DNA from: Sarocladium kiliense
Taxonomy: Eukaryota; Ascomycota; Sordariomycetes; Hypocreales; Sarocladiaceae
DNA length: 64,000 nt
Direction: 5' to 3'
Assembly: GCA_030734395.1 (NCBI GenBank)
Contig: JAUZTG010000041.1
Location: 248,001 to 312,000 of the forward strand
Below are positions 52,391 to 63,822 of the stretch, piece after piece. Numbering within the stretch: position 1 is the stretch's first letter; the number at the start of each line of letters is the position of its first letter. Below the pieces are notes generated by a model. That model saw nothing but the letters and a program-made list of their open reading frames with translations. It had not been told where the DNA came from and did not search any database. Made by a program: the position numbers and the translations under genes.

Positions 52391-54208
52391 ATGGCGCCCC
52401 ATACTGTCGATCGCCATTCGGTAGATGAGGCTGTGATTGATGCAAAGCACCTTGACATTGATACTGTTCGCGAAGGCGCTTCTCGTGCTCGTGCTACCCA
52501 TTACGAACCGAAGACGGATGAAGAGAGGGCTCTGGATAAGAGAGTCAATAGGAAGCTGGACTGGATTGTGCTGAGTCTCCTAGCATTGGAGTTTATTGTC
52601 AGTGACACCAATGTCATTCTGGCAAATATTACCCGAATAGCCCTACTGACCGTCGTCAGTTCTGTGGTATTGACAAGACCAACGTCGGCTTCGTCGCAAC
52701 CAGCTCATTTGTGAAGGATGCGAACCTCAAGCCGGACGACATCCCGAACTCGCTCTCGCTGGTGCGCCACGGCAGTTCTCTCCCTCACATTGCCATTCTG
52801 ATCCCGTGATATTAGTTCTCAGCAACATATGTCCCATTCCAACCGATAATGGTCATTCTAGGTCGGCGCGTCGGTGCCAAGTACTTCATCACCTTTCAGC
52901 TCATCATCTGGGGCGGCCTCTGCATGGCCCATGCTGGCATCAACGGATCAGGTGGTCTCATTGCACTTCGACTACTCCTTGGTCTTTTCGAGGCTGGTTT
53001 CACGCAATTGTGTATTTACTATCTCTCCACACTGTATCCGAAGTACTCTGTGGGATTGAGGAGTGGAATCTTCACGGGTAAGTGCATACCCTTCAGTCTG
53101 TCAGCAAAGTCGTTGACCTGGGCTGGCTAGGCATGTATAGTGTCGCAGGCGCTTTCGCAGGACTCTTGGCATACGGCCTTATGAAGAACGATACGGCGCA
53201 AGTTCACGGATGGCAGATTGTCTTCCTCTTCGAGGGTGGCTTCACCGTGCTTCTCGGGATTCTCTCCCTTATCCTCCTGCCCAAGTCGCTTTCCACAGCC
53301 TGGTTCCTCACGGCGGAAGAGAAATTGCATGCCGTTCGCCGTATGGAGCAAGACCTTGCTGGGACACAAGAATTTGCTGATGCGCACGATAACTCGATCA
53401 CGAGACGGGATATCACGGATGTTCTCAGGGACTGGAAGAAGCTTCTCACGGTTATCTTCAACATCACCACGGTACTGCCAGTGACAGCATTCACAACCTT
53501 TCTCCCACTCGTGGTTCAGGGAATGGGCTATGAAGGAATCGACGCGAGTCTGATGAGTGTTTCGCCATTCGTTGTGTAAGTTCAATCGCGCCTGTGGTGT
53601 TGCAACCTTGCAGATTCACGAGAACTGACTGTGGCGCAGTGGAGTTGCCGGTCTTCTCTGCTTCGTATACTCGAGTGACCACTTCCGCGAACGGAGCATT
53701 CACGTCGTTGTCGGCCTTGGTATTGGCATGATCGGCCTCATCGTCATGGCCGTTTCTACCGATAACAAGCTCCGGTACGGCTTTACACATGTCTGCCTGT
53801 CCGGTATCTTTGTCGGAGGGCCCCTCATTGCGGTTTGGCTGGCTGGCAACACGCCATGGAAGGGTTCTCGTAGCGTTATCTTGGGCACCAACGGGCTCAG
53901 TAACATTGCTGGCGTGATTGCTGGTCAGATCTTCAAGAGTCGTTACGCTCCAAGGTGTCAGTATCTTGCGTTCCGCCTCCATTCGTGTATGACACTGACT
54001 TGGAGTAGATCAAACACCTATTTTTGTCACGATGGGGATCATGGCATTTGGTGCAGCTGGTCTGTTGTTCATCCGGTTCATGTATATGTGGGAGAATAAG
54101 AAGCGCGCCAGGGAGATTGCCAATTGGACCGAGGAGGACTTTGCCAATGAGGCCACATCGGAGGAGCGGCGTGGCGACCAAAGGCGCACCTTCATGTATG
54201 GCTTCTAA
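52391..54208 (+). CDS. MFS transporter, anion:cation symporter (Tna1/Dal5-like)
   Basis: Six exons: 52391-52597, 52660-52761, 52816-53077, 53131-53575, 53640-53956 and 54009-54208; all phases agree and the product is 510 aa. Two donors are GTCAGT, the others GTGCGC or GTAAGT. The protein has the ACS-family layout: a cytosolic N-terminus ending RKLDWIVLSLLALEF, then CGIDKTNVGF in helix 1 (family D-R/K-x-N motif), GRRVGAKY in loop 2-3 and GLFEAGF in helix 4. A large central loop holds EEKLHAVRRM, followed by helices 7-12. Relatives take up nicotinate, allantoate, biotin or similar organic anions with protons. The substrate cannot be predicted. Confidence 0.9.
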
Positions 54209-55170
54209 AGCTGGCAAATTGACAACTCCGTTCCGATCAGAAGGATTCAAGGGAGTCGATACGCCCCAGCAGGCCAAGGGTGTCGACATGCATCTATTGT
54301 CGCTCACTTGAATCCTACGAGGGTATGCAATTCGAAAGAATCTACAGAAGACGATGAATCACAGTAAAGTGCAAGAAGGAGGAAGCCCGTTCTCATCTGC
54401 GCCTGATCGTGATTGAGATCACTCCATTGCTACTTGGACACATCTGGACATACCTGGTTCAGTCAGGAATTGTGAGCATCGCCTTGCCTTAGCGCAAAGA
54501 AAGGCGGGGTCCTCTAATAAGCTTATTTTACAAGTGGTCGGGACACTGACAGATAGTCCAGATAGAGCCACAGTTTACCCTGATCGAAATGAGTCTTGTA
54601 AAGCTGAACACCTCCTTATGTCTATTGTATGGGATTCTATGATGGCTAACTGAAGGAAAGTTTTCTATAATCGGTCCTCTCACGTTATCGGTTGCCTCTC
54701 GCTCGTATTCTCCGTCAACCCATCGCTTCGCAAAATCCACAGACGCACCACTCACCTTCCCACTTAGGCATCTGCAGATCACGGCTCACAGTAGCATTCA
54801 AGCTCCCTATCGTAACTCCATTCGCAAAGAGACCGTGTCTTGGCGATTCAAATAGGGCAGAATATTAAGAACGTCGGCAATTTTCCGAGTGGACCAACAA
54901 CGTAACCCCGGGCAGACACAACTCGGGAACTAGTCGCATCTGGAAGGTCAAGACAATCATATCGTCACATCAATGCTTGGGATCTTCCAAGTGAGATATA
55001 TGTCCGCATAGAAGAGGGGAAGCAAACAGGTAACATGAGGGGGTTTTGTTCTGGGGAGGTGATCCGTTGAAGGATTAGTCAAGCTGCAGAGGCTTTATTT
55101 AGACAATGCCTGAGCCTGTGCGAGTGGCATCGAGATTGTGCAACTCGACAATCCTAAGATAACAGCCAAA
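54209..55170. other. intergenic
   Basis: No gene recognised; holds the 3' region of the MFS gene and the promoter of the M64 peptidase gene. Confidence 0.45.
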
Positions 55171-56991
55171 ATGCTCTTCACCAAGAGCTCACTCGTTCTC
55201 GCCGCCGGCATTGGCGCCGCTGTTGCCCAGTTTTGCGAGCATCAATGGGATGGCCCATTCGCTGAGCATGAAGTCGACGGAGTGCCGTACCTCAAGGTAC
55301 GCCAGAACGTCGAGCCTCCCCCGCTAGACATCCAGCCGCTCATCATCAATGGACCTTCCGACAACCGAATCGACCTGATATTCTTCGGCGATGGCTGTGC
55401 GTGGCTGTGATGTACCCTTCGAGAGTCTCGGGCCAACTACTGACAAGCTCTGACAGACACAGAGGAGGAGAAGGACAAGTTCTTCGACGATGCGTTGTCT
55501 CTGGCGACCGAGATGACCAGTGGCCAGACCTTCGCCGATCACTTGCCGCTCATGAATTATTGGGCTGGCTTCACCGCCAGCAAAGAGGTATAAAGTCCAA
55601 TCTTCTTGGAAGCAGACGTGATCTAACTGTCCATAGAGCGGAGTCGGTACCAACGGGACACCCCTTGAGTGAGTACTCCCCTGTGCAACTGTTCAATTTT
55701 CGTTCTCCTACTGACTAAACAGCACCGTCTATGGTCTTTATCGCCCTGGCACTGAGCTTCGTGGCGTCTACTATGCTAAGCCCGAGGTCGCTCGCGCAGC
55801 TTGCCAGTCGACCGATGCCTGCGACTACCCGATGCTTCTCGGAAACGATCCCTTCTACGGCGGCCTAGGTGGTACTTTCACGTGAGTACGATCCCTCTTC
55901 CATATCTCACCCCGAGGCTAATCAGACTCAGCGTCGTGACTGCATCCCCTCACAATGGTGCCGCTGTCCTCCGCCATGAGCTCGGTCACTCCATCATCGG
56001 CGTCGGCGAAGAATACGACGGTGGCCAAGTCTACCGCGGAGTTAACTCCGCGCGCACCACCTCCTCTGTTCCCTGGACCCAATGGTACACCAACCCCTCC
56101 TCCGAGCCCAAGATTCAGCGCTCCAACATGCCCATCCAAGCCTATCCCTGGACTATGCTCAACGTCTCCTCCTCGTGGAACGCGCAGTTCAGCTCTGCTG
56201 GCGTGTACGACAACATGGAGCTGCAGTTCAGCATCAGCGGAGTGTTGGCCAGCAGTGATTTGAGGGTTGAGCTCGATGGGAAGGACCTGGGGTGGGAGGT
56301 AAACGAGATTGTGGGCATGGATCGGTGGATTTATAATATGAAGTTCGACGAGGCGCTCTCGCCAGGCAAGCACACTCTTACATTCGCACTGCAGAATGAG
56401 GAGCGTGAGGGAACTGCCCAGCTTTGTAACCTGCAGCTGCTCGAGTATGGTCCTGAGGATCAGTAGGTCGACATATTCTCTTCTAGATTGAAATGCGCAC
56501 TGACTGATCATCACAGATTCACCCATGCCGATGATTTTCACGGCCTCTTCCCTACTTACTCGGCGACCAACCAGACTACCTACCGACCGACCAACGACAA
56601 ATGCCTCATGCGAACCATGCACTCCGTCGACTTCTGCGACGCCTGCATCGAAGGCCTCTGGTACTCCCTCCTCGGCCCCCTCTCCCTCATCGACAACGTA
56701 ACCCAAGTCCCCGAGCCAAGTCCCGGAAAATACACGGAGGTAACGCTCGAGCTCCTGCCGTTGGCAGAGTTCAGAGAGATTGAGAGGCCGACAAAAGAGA
56801 GCTATGAGATTCTGTGGTATGCGGCTGATGGGGTCACTGTGATGGAGGAGTTCACTAACAGCACTACGGCGAAGCTGCATAAGTGCTATGAGACTTTTGA
56901 GGTCGAGGTTCGGTTCCATACGGAGCAGGTTAGGAGGGACCCGAATGGGCTTCTGGTAACGAGGGAGACGTTTGACTTGCAAAGGAGCTAG
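55171..56991 (+). CDS. secreted M64-family zinc metallopeptidase
   Basis: Six exons: 55171-55396, 55457-55587, 55637-55668, 55723-55881, 55932-56462 and 56517-56991. The five introns are 49-60 nt, and the 517-aa product is fully in frame. A signal peptide (SSLVLAAGIGAAVAQ) precedes a beta-rich N-terminal part with DNRIDLIFFGDGYTEEEKDKF, typical of M64. The zinc site is HELGHSIIGVGEEY (residues about 201-214): two His and a downstream Glu as in HExxHxxGxxxxE-like M64 proteins. The third exon is only 32 nt. The family was named for a bacterial IgA peptidase; fungal members have no fixed substrate. It probably digests extracellular protein. Confidence 0.9.
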
Positions 56992-58482
56992 GTTTCGTAT
57001 ACCTCGAGATGTTCTCACAGCATAGGGAACGTTGGCCTATGTCGTCGCGGAATGCCCCTTTCACCGGGCACCTTGTGTTCGTTGACGGTCTTGGTATCTT
57101 CAATAGATTGGGTGAAGTACTTCGGTGGAGCCCTCCGATGCCTTAAATTCTGCCCATCTGGAAAGGAATAGCTTTCATGTTGGCTAGTTAGTCACTGAGA
57201 AGCAGGTGCATGCAATGCCTAGAACTCACGTCGTCACGGCAAGACTCGTATTCGTAGAGTAAGAGACACACGTAAGCCTCCTGATAAGCCCATGGATCCT
57301 GGAGCTCGACCGGGGAAATATGGAGTTTGGGGAAATAATCGGAGCCATACGGGGATACGAGTCAAGAACTGCAGATCCTATTCATCAGCTTAGCTTACAC
57401 TCGTCCACTAACATCGTGCGCCATATGCTTGGACCTGCGTCAATTACCTATCATCAGCTGCCCGAAATACTCCGGCGACATCCTCCGCAATAACCTTCAA
57501 TACGCCAAACTGCGTCCCTAGCGTCCCCGAAAACTCACGACTTGCATCTTCACAGAACTCAATGTGCGGGACATCTCGCAGATCGAACAACGGGAAACAT
57601 TCCATGGAAGCAAACGTTCTGTGGGTCCTGGACGGCACAGAATGCCGAGATGGATGGGAGTGGCGTCTGTTAGTGGCATTCGGACGGACTGGGGTTAGTG
57701 GGACGACGGGGATGTTGGAGGTGAAAGGGCAGGGGAATGCGGATGATGTCGTTTTGTCCAGTTGGTTGGATTCGGTGGGCTTGGGTTGGGAGGAGGTGTT
57801 TGGAGATGCTGTGTTACGAACTGTGCATGAAGCCGTGTCCGGAGATGCCGATGAACAGAGTCACGTCGCTTCAATTGACCATTGTAAACATTCACAGTTA
57901 TCTTCAAGTGCATGACACCTAGTCAGGAGCTAAACTTGTAGCTTAGGGTCTCACTCCTCGCCCTTCACATTCACCGAGACTAGTCGCGCTCTTCCACCTA
58001 TTGTCAGCAGACAAACCAAACCCGCTACAAACATCCCCATCCCGGAAAAGGACAAGCTCAAGCTTCCTTCAACGGGCCGTTTTGCTTTCGCGACACGAAG
58101 ATTTCCCGTTCCCGTGGGGCATTCATACCACGAGAGCTATCGTGCTGTGTGACAGTTGGTGGATCATGGATAGGTCTAGCTCGAGGGAGGGCCCCCCGGA
58201 GAGGGCGGAGACCATGAGATAGCACGAGTGAGGGGAAGGGGAGCTGGGGAAGAGGGTATGGGGGAAGGTGAATAGTGTTTGGAGAGATGGAGATGAGATC
58301 ATCTAGGCTTGGGTTAGGAACAAGGTCCTTGCTCTCGTGTTAGCTAGCCTTGACTTTGCCTGTTGATCAGCTCCACGCTCGCAGTATATCTACTCCTCCC
58401 TCCCCAGCTCTCCCACTTTCCTGTGTCTTACCTCACAACTCCTCCTTCATCCTCCTCCTCTGCCTTCTTACCAACATTCATC
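56992..58482. other. intergenic, 1.5 kb
   Basis: No supported gene. A minus-strand frame at 57444-57638 reads ordered-looking protein but has no start, domain or continuation, and may be a gene scrap. The right end is a C/T-rich leader of the JEN1-type gene. Confidence 0.4.
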
Positions 58483-60633
58483 ATGGCACATTCACCCGAG
58501 AACCCCTACGATGGCACGGGCACGGAGTACGATGGTCGTTCCCCATGGGAGGGCATGTCTGCTGGACGCTACCTGGCCACTCGAGTCCCGACTCTGAAGC
58601 CGCCGATGCTCAGTGTTGAGAACCCAATCAAACTTCTTCGCATTCTGAATCGCATGCAATGGGCGTTCTTCGCTGTCGCGTTCTTCGCCTGGGTGAGTCA
58701 TGTCCTCTCACGGCAAACTCACATCGAGAAATCATGTCCTCACAACTCCTGCAGACATGGGACGCCTTCGACTTCTTCACCGTCTCTCTGACCGTCACCG
58801 AACTGGCTGAGCAATTCGACAAGTCAAACACCGACATCACCTGGGGCATCACCCTCGTCCTCGTACGCTCCCTCTCCCTCCCCAACTCCCCAACAACCAC
58901 ACCTCTAACCTCACCCAGATGTTCCGTTCCGTCGGCGCCATCATCTTCGGTATCGCCAGCGATCGCTACGGTCGGAAATGGCCCTTTGTTGTCAACAACC
59001 TCCTCTTCATCGTTCTCGAACTGGTGAGTCCCTCCTTTCCTCCTCTCAATTCCTCCCTTCAAAAACACACCACCTGCGTCATTCGGCACGGATGAGCCGT
59101 GAAGCCACACGCCTGGTTGCCCCATTCGGCGCCAGCCAAGCATCGCGCTGCCGATCTTGTGTCGGGTGTCGCCCGGCTTGGCTCAGTCTAGTGCACTAAC
59201 ACGGGCGCCACCATTTTCGGTCATGGGGCGGCTGCATGACGATGAGGAATAGAGCTCTGGCTTCGGCAATGAATTGATGATATTTCGAATTGAAGAGAAT
59301 TATTTGCTGACTTGGGTTGATTGATAGGGAACCGGCTTTTGCAACACTTATTCCCAGTTCCTAGCGTGTCGTGCGCTGTTCGGCATTGGTAAGGTAGTCA
59401 ACTCGATGATGCATACGACAGCGACTAACGGAAATAACCAGCCATGGGAGGGCTTTACGGAAATGCCGCTGGTAAGTGATTCCCTGCCACTGAGATCATT
59501 TGGCGTCAGTCAGGGTAGCTAACTCGATCCAGCCACCGCCCTCGAAGACTGTCCTGAGCCAGCCCGTGGTCTCATGTCCGGTATTCTCCAGCAAGGCGTG
59601 CGTGCAGCACCCCGATTCAACCAAATCGTTCTGCATTATCGTGCTGACATGTGAATAGTACGCCTTCGGCTACCTTCTCGCCGCAGCCTTCTCCCGCGCC
59701 CTCGTCGGTACGACCTCCCACGGCTGGCGTCCTCTCTTCTGGTTTGGCGCCTGCCCCCCAGTCCTCATCATCATTTTCCGTCTCATGCTTCCCGAGACCG
59801 AAGCCTTCCAGGAGCGCCAGAGGCTTCGCGATGCGGGCACAACCGACGGTAGCGACTCCGTTGGAAGCGTATTCATCCGGGAAGGCAAGGTCGCTGTTAA
59901 AAGGCATTGGCTTCTGCTCACATACCTTGTTCTGTTGATGGCTGGCTTCAACTTCATGAGCCATGGAAGTCAGGACTTGTATCCTACTATGTTAAAGAAT
60001 CAGCTTGGCTTTAATGCTGATCAGGTCACGGTCACGCAAGTCGTTGCGAATCTTGGAGCCATGACTGGTGGCGCGACAGTTGGTTACCTCAGTCAATCTG
60101 TCGGTCGTCGTTTCAGCATCATCGTCATGTGCATCGTTGGTGCAGCTCTTCTCTATCCGTACACCTTCGTCCGCTCCGACGCTATCATGGCGGCCGCCTT
60201 CTTCCAGCAGTTCTGCGTACAAGGTGCTTGGGGTGTCATTCCCATCCATCTCATGGAGCTCAGTCCTGGCGCATTCAGGACCTTCGTCGTTGGCACAAGT
60301 TATCAGCTTGGTAACCTCGTGTCTTCTGCTTCTTCTACCATCGAGTCTCGCTTGGGTGAACGATTCCCCTTGCCTCCGAATGCTGAGGGTGAGAAGCGCT
60401 ACGACTACGGCAAGGTCATTGCCATCTTCATGGCGTGTGTGTATGTGTATGTTATCGCACTGACCTTCATCGGACCGGAGCATCTCAGGAAGAAGTTCGA
60501 TGTTGTCCATGACCAGGATGCTAGGGCTGTGGTCGGCGATGAGAAGATGGATTACGCGCAGGCAAGGAGGATGCAGGAGGAGGATCGCAAGATGAGCGAT
60601 GTTGAGAAGCCATCGGCGAACCAGATTGCCTAA
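58483..60633 (+). CDS. JEN1: JEN1-type monocarboxylate/proton permease
   Basis: Seven exons: 58483-58692, 58755-58862, 58919-59023, 59328-59388, 59442-59471, 59533-59597 and 59659-60633; the product is 517 aa. Exons 4-6 are very short (30-65 nt), and intron 3 is 304 nt, several times longer than the others. The sequence TWDAFDFFTVSLTVTELA is helix 1 and SDRYGRKWPF the MFS loop 2-3. The JEN-specific signature N-x-x-S/T-H-x-S/T-Q-D-x-x-x-T is exact as NFMSHGSQDLYPT near residue 291. JEN proteins import lactate, pyruvate or dicarboxylates with protons at the plasma membrane and are usually glucose-repressed. The C-terminal tail is charged. Confidence 0.93.
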
Positions 60634-61241
60634 AGGTACCACTGGCGATGGAATAGTATGCAGCTGGGAACGAGATACGAGAATGAGATTGTCTAGAATG
60701 TATCACTGTGGCGTTTCCCCTTAGCACGAGTGACACGCTTTTGCTTGGCACACGATCTTCGTCGTGAGGCTGCAACTCCGGAAAGTTTCGCAAATATGCG
60801 AGTATCCAAAATCCCACCTACCCCTGTGAACTCCATGAACTTATGAACTAACCTATTTGTCCTATCTATGGGAATCAACTAGGGCCAGGTGTCTTACGAC
60901 TCAAACTCGCACTTTTCAACGTGCCTCCGTCATTGTCATCGCTCGGTGTCGCATCGGTGGCATCATGTCCATGGCCAGATGGTGAAATTTTCGCGAAACA
61001 AATGAACATCTCCACGACCTAATGTGCGTACTATTCACTCGAATCCGGCGCATTCACCTGTTGACCTCCTTCCCCATTCCAAAGCCATGGATCCCTCAAC
61101 CTCAACTCTCCTTCCGGCCTTCAAATCTACTAGACCTGGCTAGAAATTCTCTTCCCGTTCTATGCGAAGAGGTAATCCTACGCTTTCTTCACTTACTATC
61201 TGCAATGTCGCTGACTCTCGTCGGAGGATCACCAAGCCACC
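60634..61241. other. intergenic
   Basis: No gene recognised; the leader of the following gene is C/T-rich. Confidence 0.45.
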
Positions 61242-62118
61242 ATGTCTTCTGATCTCACCCCCGATCCGAACCTTTGCTCGATGTCTCCCTCGAGCTCTGA
61301 CTCGCTGTCCGATCCGGATTATTATCCAGACTATAACGTACCACCATACCAGACGATTGGAAAGGTGGATGATCTCAACCAGTCTGAGCTCGACTCTCTT
61401 CGCGAGCTGATCAGGGAGGTGGGATCGGCATCCAAAGGGCCTTGCGAGCCCACAGACGAGCAAATCGAGCTTTTCTACAACCTCTTATTCGATGGTTTCA
61501 CCAGCGACCGCCTGCCAAGGCCTCTTCCCCAAGTGCCCAGTCGCTCTCTAGATCAGGACAAGATGGAGGTGGGGAATGCCGCCATCTATCCTGCTCCAAG
61601 CCATCGTCTCGATATCTACATCAAGCCTATTGTGGATTTCAGCAAACATACTTTGAGCTGGGAATACGTCACTGCTTTTGGGGAGCCTGCGATTCTTTTC
61701 GATGTCAAGTGGCTCAAAGGTCTCGAGAGGGAAGAAGTCCGCCGCGGCCTGGTCCTTCAGCGCAGGGACGATGCCGAGATTGACCAAAATTCTCACATTC
61801 AACATTCGTCTCGCCATCGCCCTTGCTCAACATCGCATTCATTATTGGGCTAGAGAGACACCACAGTTCCGCGACGGCTCATATGACCCGGTTTACGCCA
61901 CTGGTGGCTTTTTGAAGCTGCAGCTCTTGGAGGACGTGGAGCGATACCAGATTGAACTGATGGAGAGAACGAGGGATTGGCGTGGGTATACGCAAAACAT
62001 CACCGATACTGGCCTGTTTCCGGATACTGAGAAGGGCTCTTCTACGAAATTCTGGACGCGAAGGATTCTAGGGAGGTTGACAGAGGGTAGCAGGGTACTT
62101 GTAGGTTTGAAACGGTAA
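61242..62118 (+). CDS. hypothetical protein, tandem family copy 1, frameshifted
   Basis: The ATG at 61242 is in a good context (CCACCATGTC). The N-terminal half (SSDLTPDPN...EVRRGLVLQRRD) is read in one frame; the C-terminal half (ILTFNIRLAIALAQHRIHYW...VGLKR) is read in the next. Skipping one A in the AAAA run at 61786-61789 joins them into 291 aa, and the join is supported by alignment with copy 2. The sequence starts with a Ser/Pro-rich acidic segment. A helical region follows (LNQSELDSLRELIREVG), then a region of alternating strands and helices. I recognise no domain. It is either a damaged gene or an assembly error. Confidence 0.55.
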
Positions 62119-62622
62119 CTCGGAGACGAAGGCGTCACGAAGATGGAATCAGAGGAGACTACGACATCCCAAATGAATGAGCAACGCTTCCTCCGTGGTC
62201 CCGAACAACCAACATGAATGTGCTCAGACTCGCCAAAGTGCCTGTGAAGACACTCAGTGAGTGCCAGATTACCTTGCACAAAGCTCATTGTGCTAACCAT
62301 TCACCTCATGCAGCATTCAGTTCCGCCGGATCTCTCAGCAGCTGGTGCACCTGCTCTGGACTGATGGCCATACCGTCGCATGGTTCATTCACAACACCAG
62401 ACATTGGAAAAATGAATAAAAGCTTTCCACCCATGGTTCTAATTTTTCTTATATTCTCTTCCGTCTTGTCGTCGCAACGCTCTACCATCTCTGTCACACA
62501 GGGGTAGATCTTTTTGATCTGCTCGTTTCTCCTGTACTTGATATTTTTCTCCCCATCAGTAGGACTTTGCCTCTGACATCTGACAGGAACCTTCTGGTAA
62601 ACGACGGGGTAGCTCAATCATC
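62119..62622. other. gap between tandem copies 1 and 2
   Basis: No gene; 3' region of copy 1 and promoter of copy 2. Confidence 0.45.
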
Positions 62623-63265
62623 ATGGCCCCCTCCCCCGTCGAAGCTTTGGACGGTGTATCAGACGCTCAGCTGGAGACGCTTCGCGGCATTGCCGTTCGT
62701 CTTCACAAGGCGTGCAGGCTCCGCGAGCCCATATCCGACACCTTTTTCCACCGTTTCATGGCTCGCGTCTTCCACGACTGGGGATACCGATTGTCCTGTG
62801 AAAGAAGCTCGAGACATCCCAGAGTCTCGCCCTCTTCACCAAGGGCTTGTGCTCATTGGAAACCACGTTCCACACGGTTGTTACTATCCTGAGCGGGTTT
62901 TCATCAAGCCTGTCATTCTGGACGACGATGTCATCATGTTTCATTGGACTGATGTAGGGGGTGCCGTGATCGAGGTCATCGAGCCCAAAATGACATTTGC
63001 CAGCGGTATGGAGGAAGCAGAAACTCGCGTGACACTCGCACTTCAACAATGGGATTACGAGGAGGAACGTCGCATCATCAACTTCAACATTTGGCGCGCC
63101 GAGTTCATTTGCCAACGGTTTCTTGCTACAGGAAAGCTTGTCCCGGATGGCTTTGCCCAGCTCGAGTTGCTTCAAGACATTCAGGCACGTCGTGAGCGAT
63201 ACCTCAAAACAATGGGCCCTCGACCTATCGGGAGCTCTGCTAGCATTTTTGGCCAAGCTCAGTGA
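62623..63265 (+). CDS. hypothetical protein, tandem family copy 2, frameshifted
   Basis: The ATG at 62623 opens MAPSPVEALDG, which is in one frame up to MARVFHDW; the following DTDCPVKEARDIPESRPL continues in the next frame. Skipping one G of the GGGG run at 62780-62783 gives 213 aa. It resembles copy 1 in three places: SDAQLETLRGIAVRL against NQSELDSLRELIREV; ERVFIKPVILDDDVIMF against HRLDIYIKPIVDFSKHTL; and IINFNIWRAEFICQRF against LTFNIRLAIALAQHRI. Copy 2 lacks the acidic N-terminal segment and the long C-terminus of copy 1. No function can be assigned. Confidence 0.55.
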
Positions 63266-63822
63266 GTCGCAAGCCGGCCAGAAGGAAGATGAAGGCGCAT
63301 CTATGTCTTGAGATACTACGACAGGACTTGACGTCCAATTTGCAACTTCGATGATATATGATCAAGGGTGGATAGATGGAGGATGAACGCGTGGATACAG
63401 AAGCTATTCAATGCACTCATTTTGCGCCGATTTCCTTGAATCTGCTCATCATCATGATTACTCACCCCGTGATCGAATCTGATGCACCTTCCTTGTCCAG
63501 CTGGACAATCACCCACAACTGAGTTGCACCAACAGCACTGCTGGCAGAGCCTGGGCGGAGCCGATGACATTTCTGAGACTGATTCACTACCTCGCTGTTC
63601 GAACATATACAAACTTTTCGCATCTGTATCGTCTGTGGTGCGTTTCTGCTCTTCCAAACGCCCACGATCACTCCTTTCTGATCTGAATTCCCTCGAACCG
63701 TTAGTCCTACCTCATTTCGAAGAGACAAAGTCAGCTTCGAGTACAGACTAGTGTCTCCGACCCCATCTACATCAAGATCCAAGTCAGCATCAACCAGCTT
63801 CTCCTGACTATTCGACGAGAAC
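63266..63822. other. gap between copies 2 and 3
   Basis: Nothing recognised except a probable promoter near the right end. Confidence 0.4.

Noticed and set aside
55918..57018. 366-aa minus-strand ORF
   Set aside because: It is antisense to exons 5-6 of the M64 peptidase gene, has no domain and crosses its introns; it is a shadow of codon bias.
57444..57915. Small ORFs on both strands between the M64 and JEN1 genes
   Set aside because: No start codon, splice sites or domain could be supported; possibly a gene scrap.
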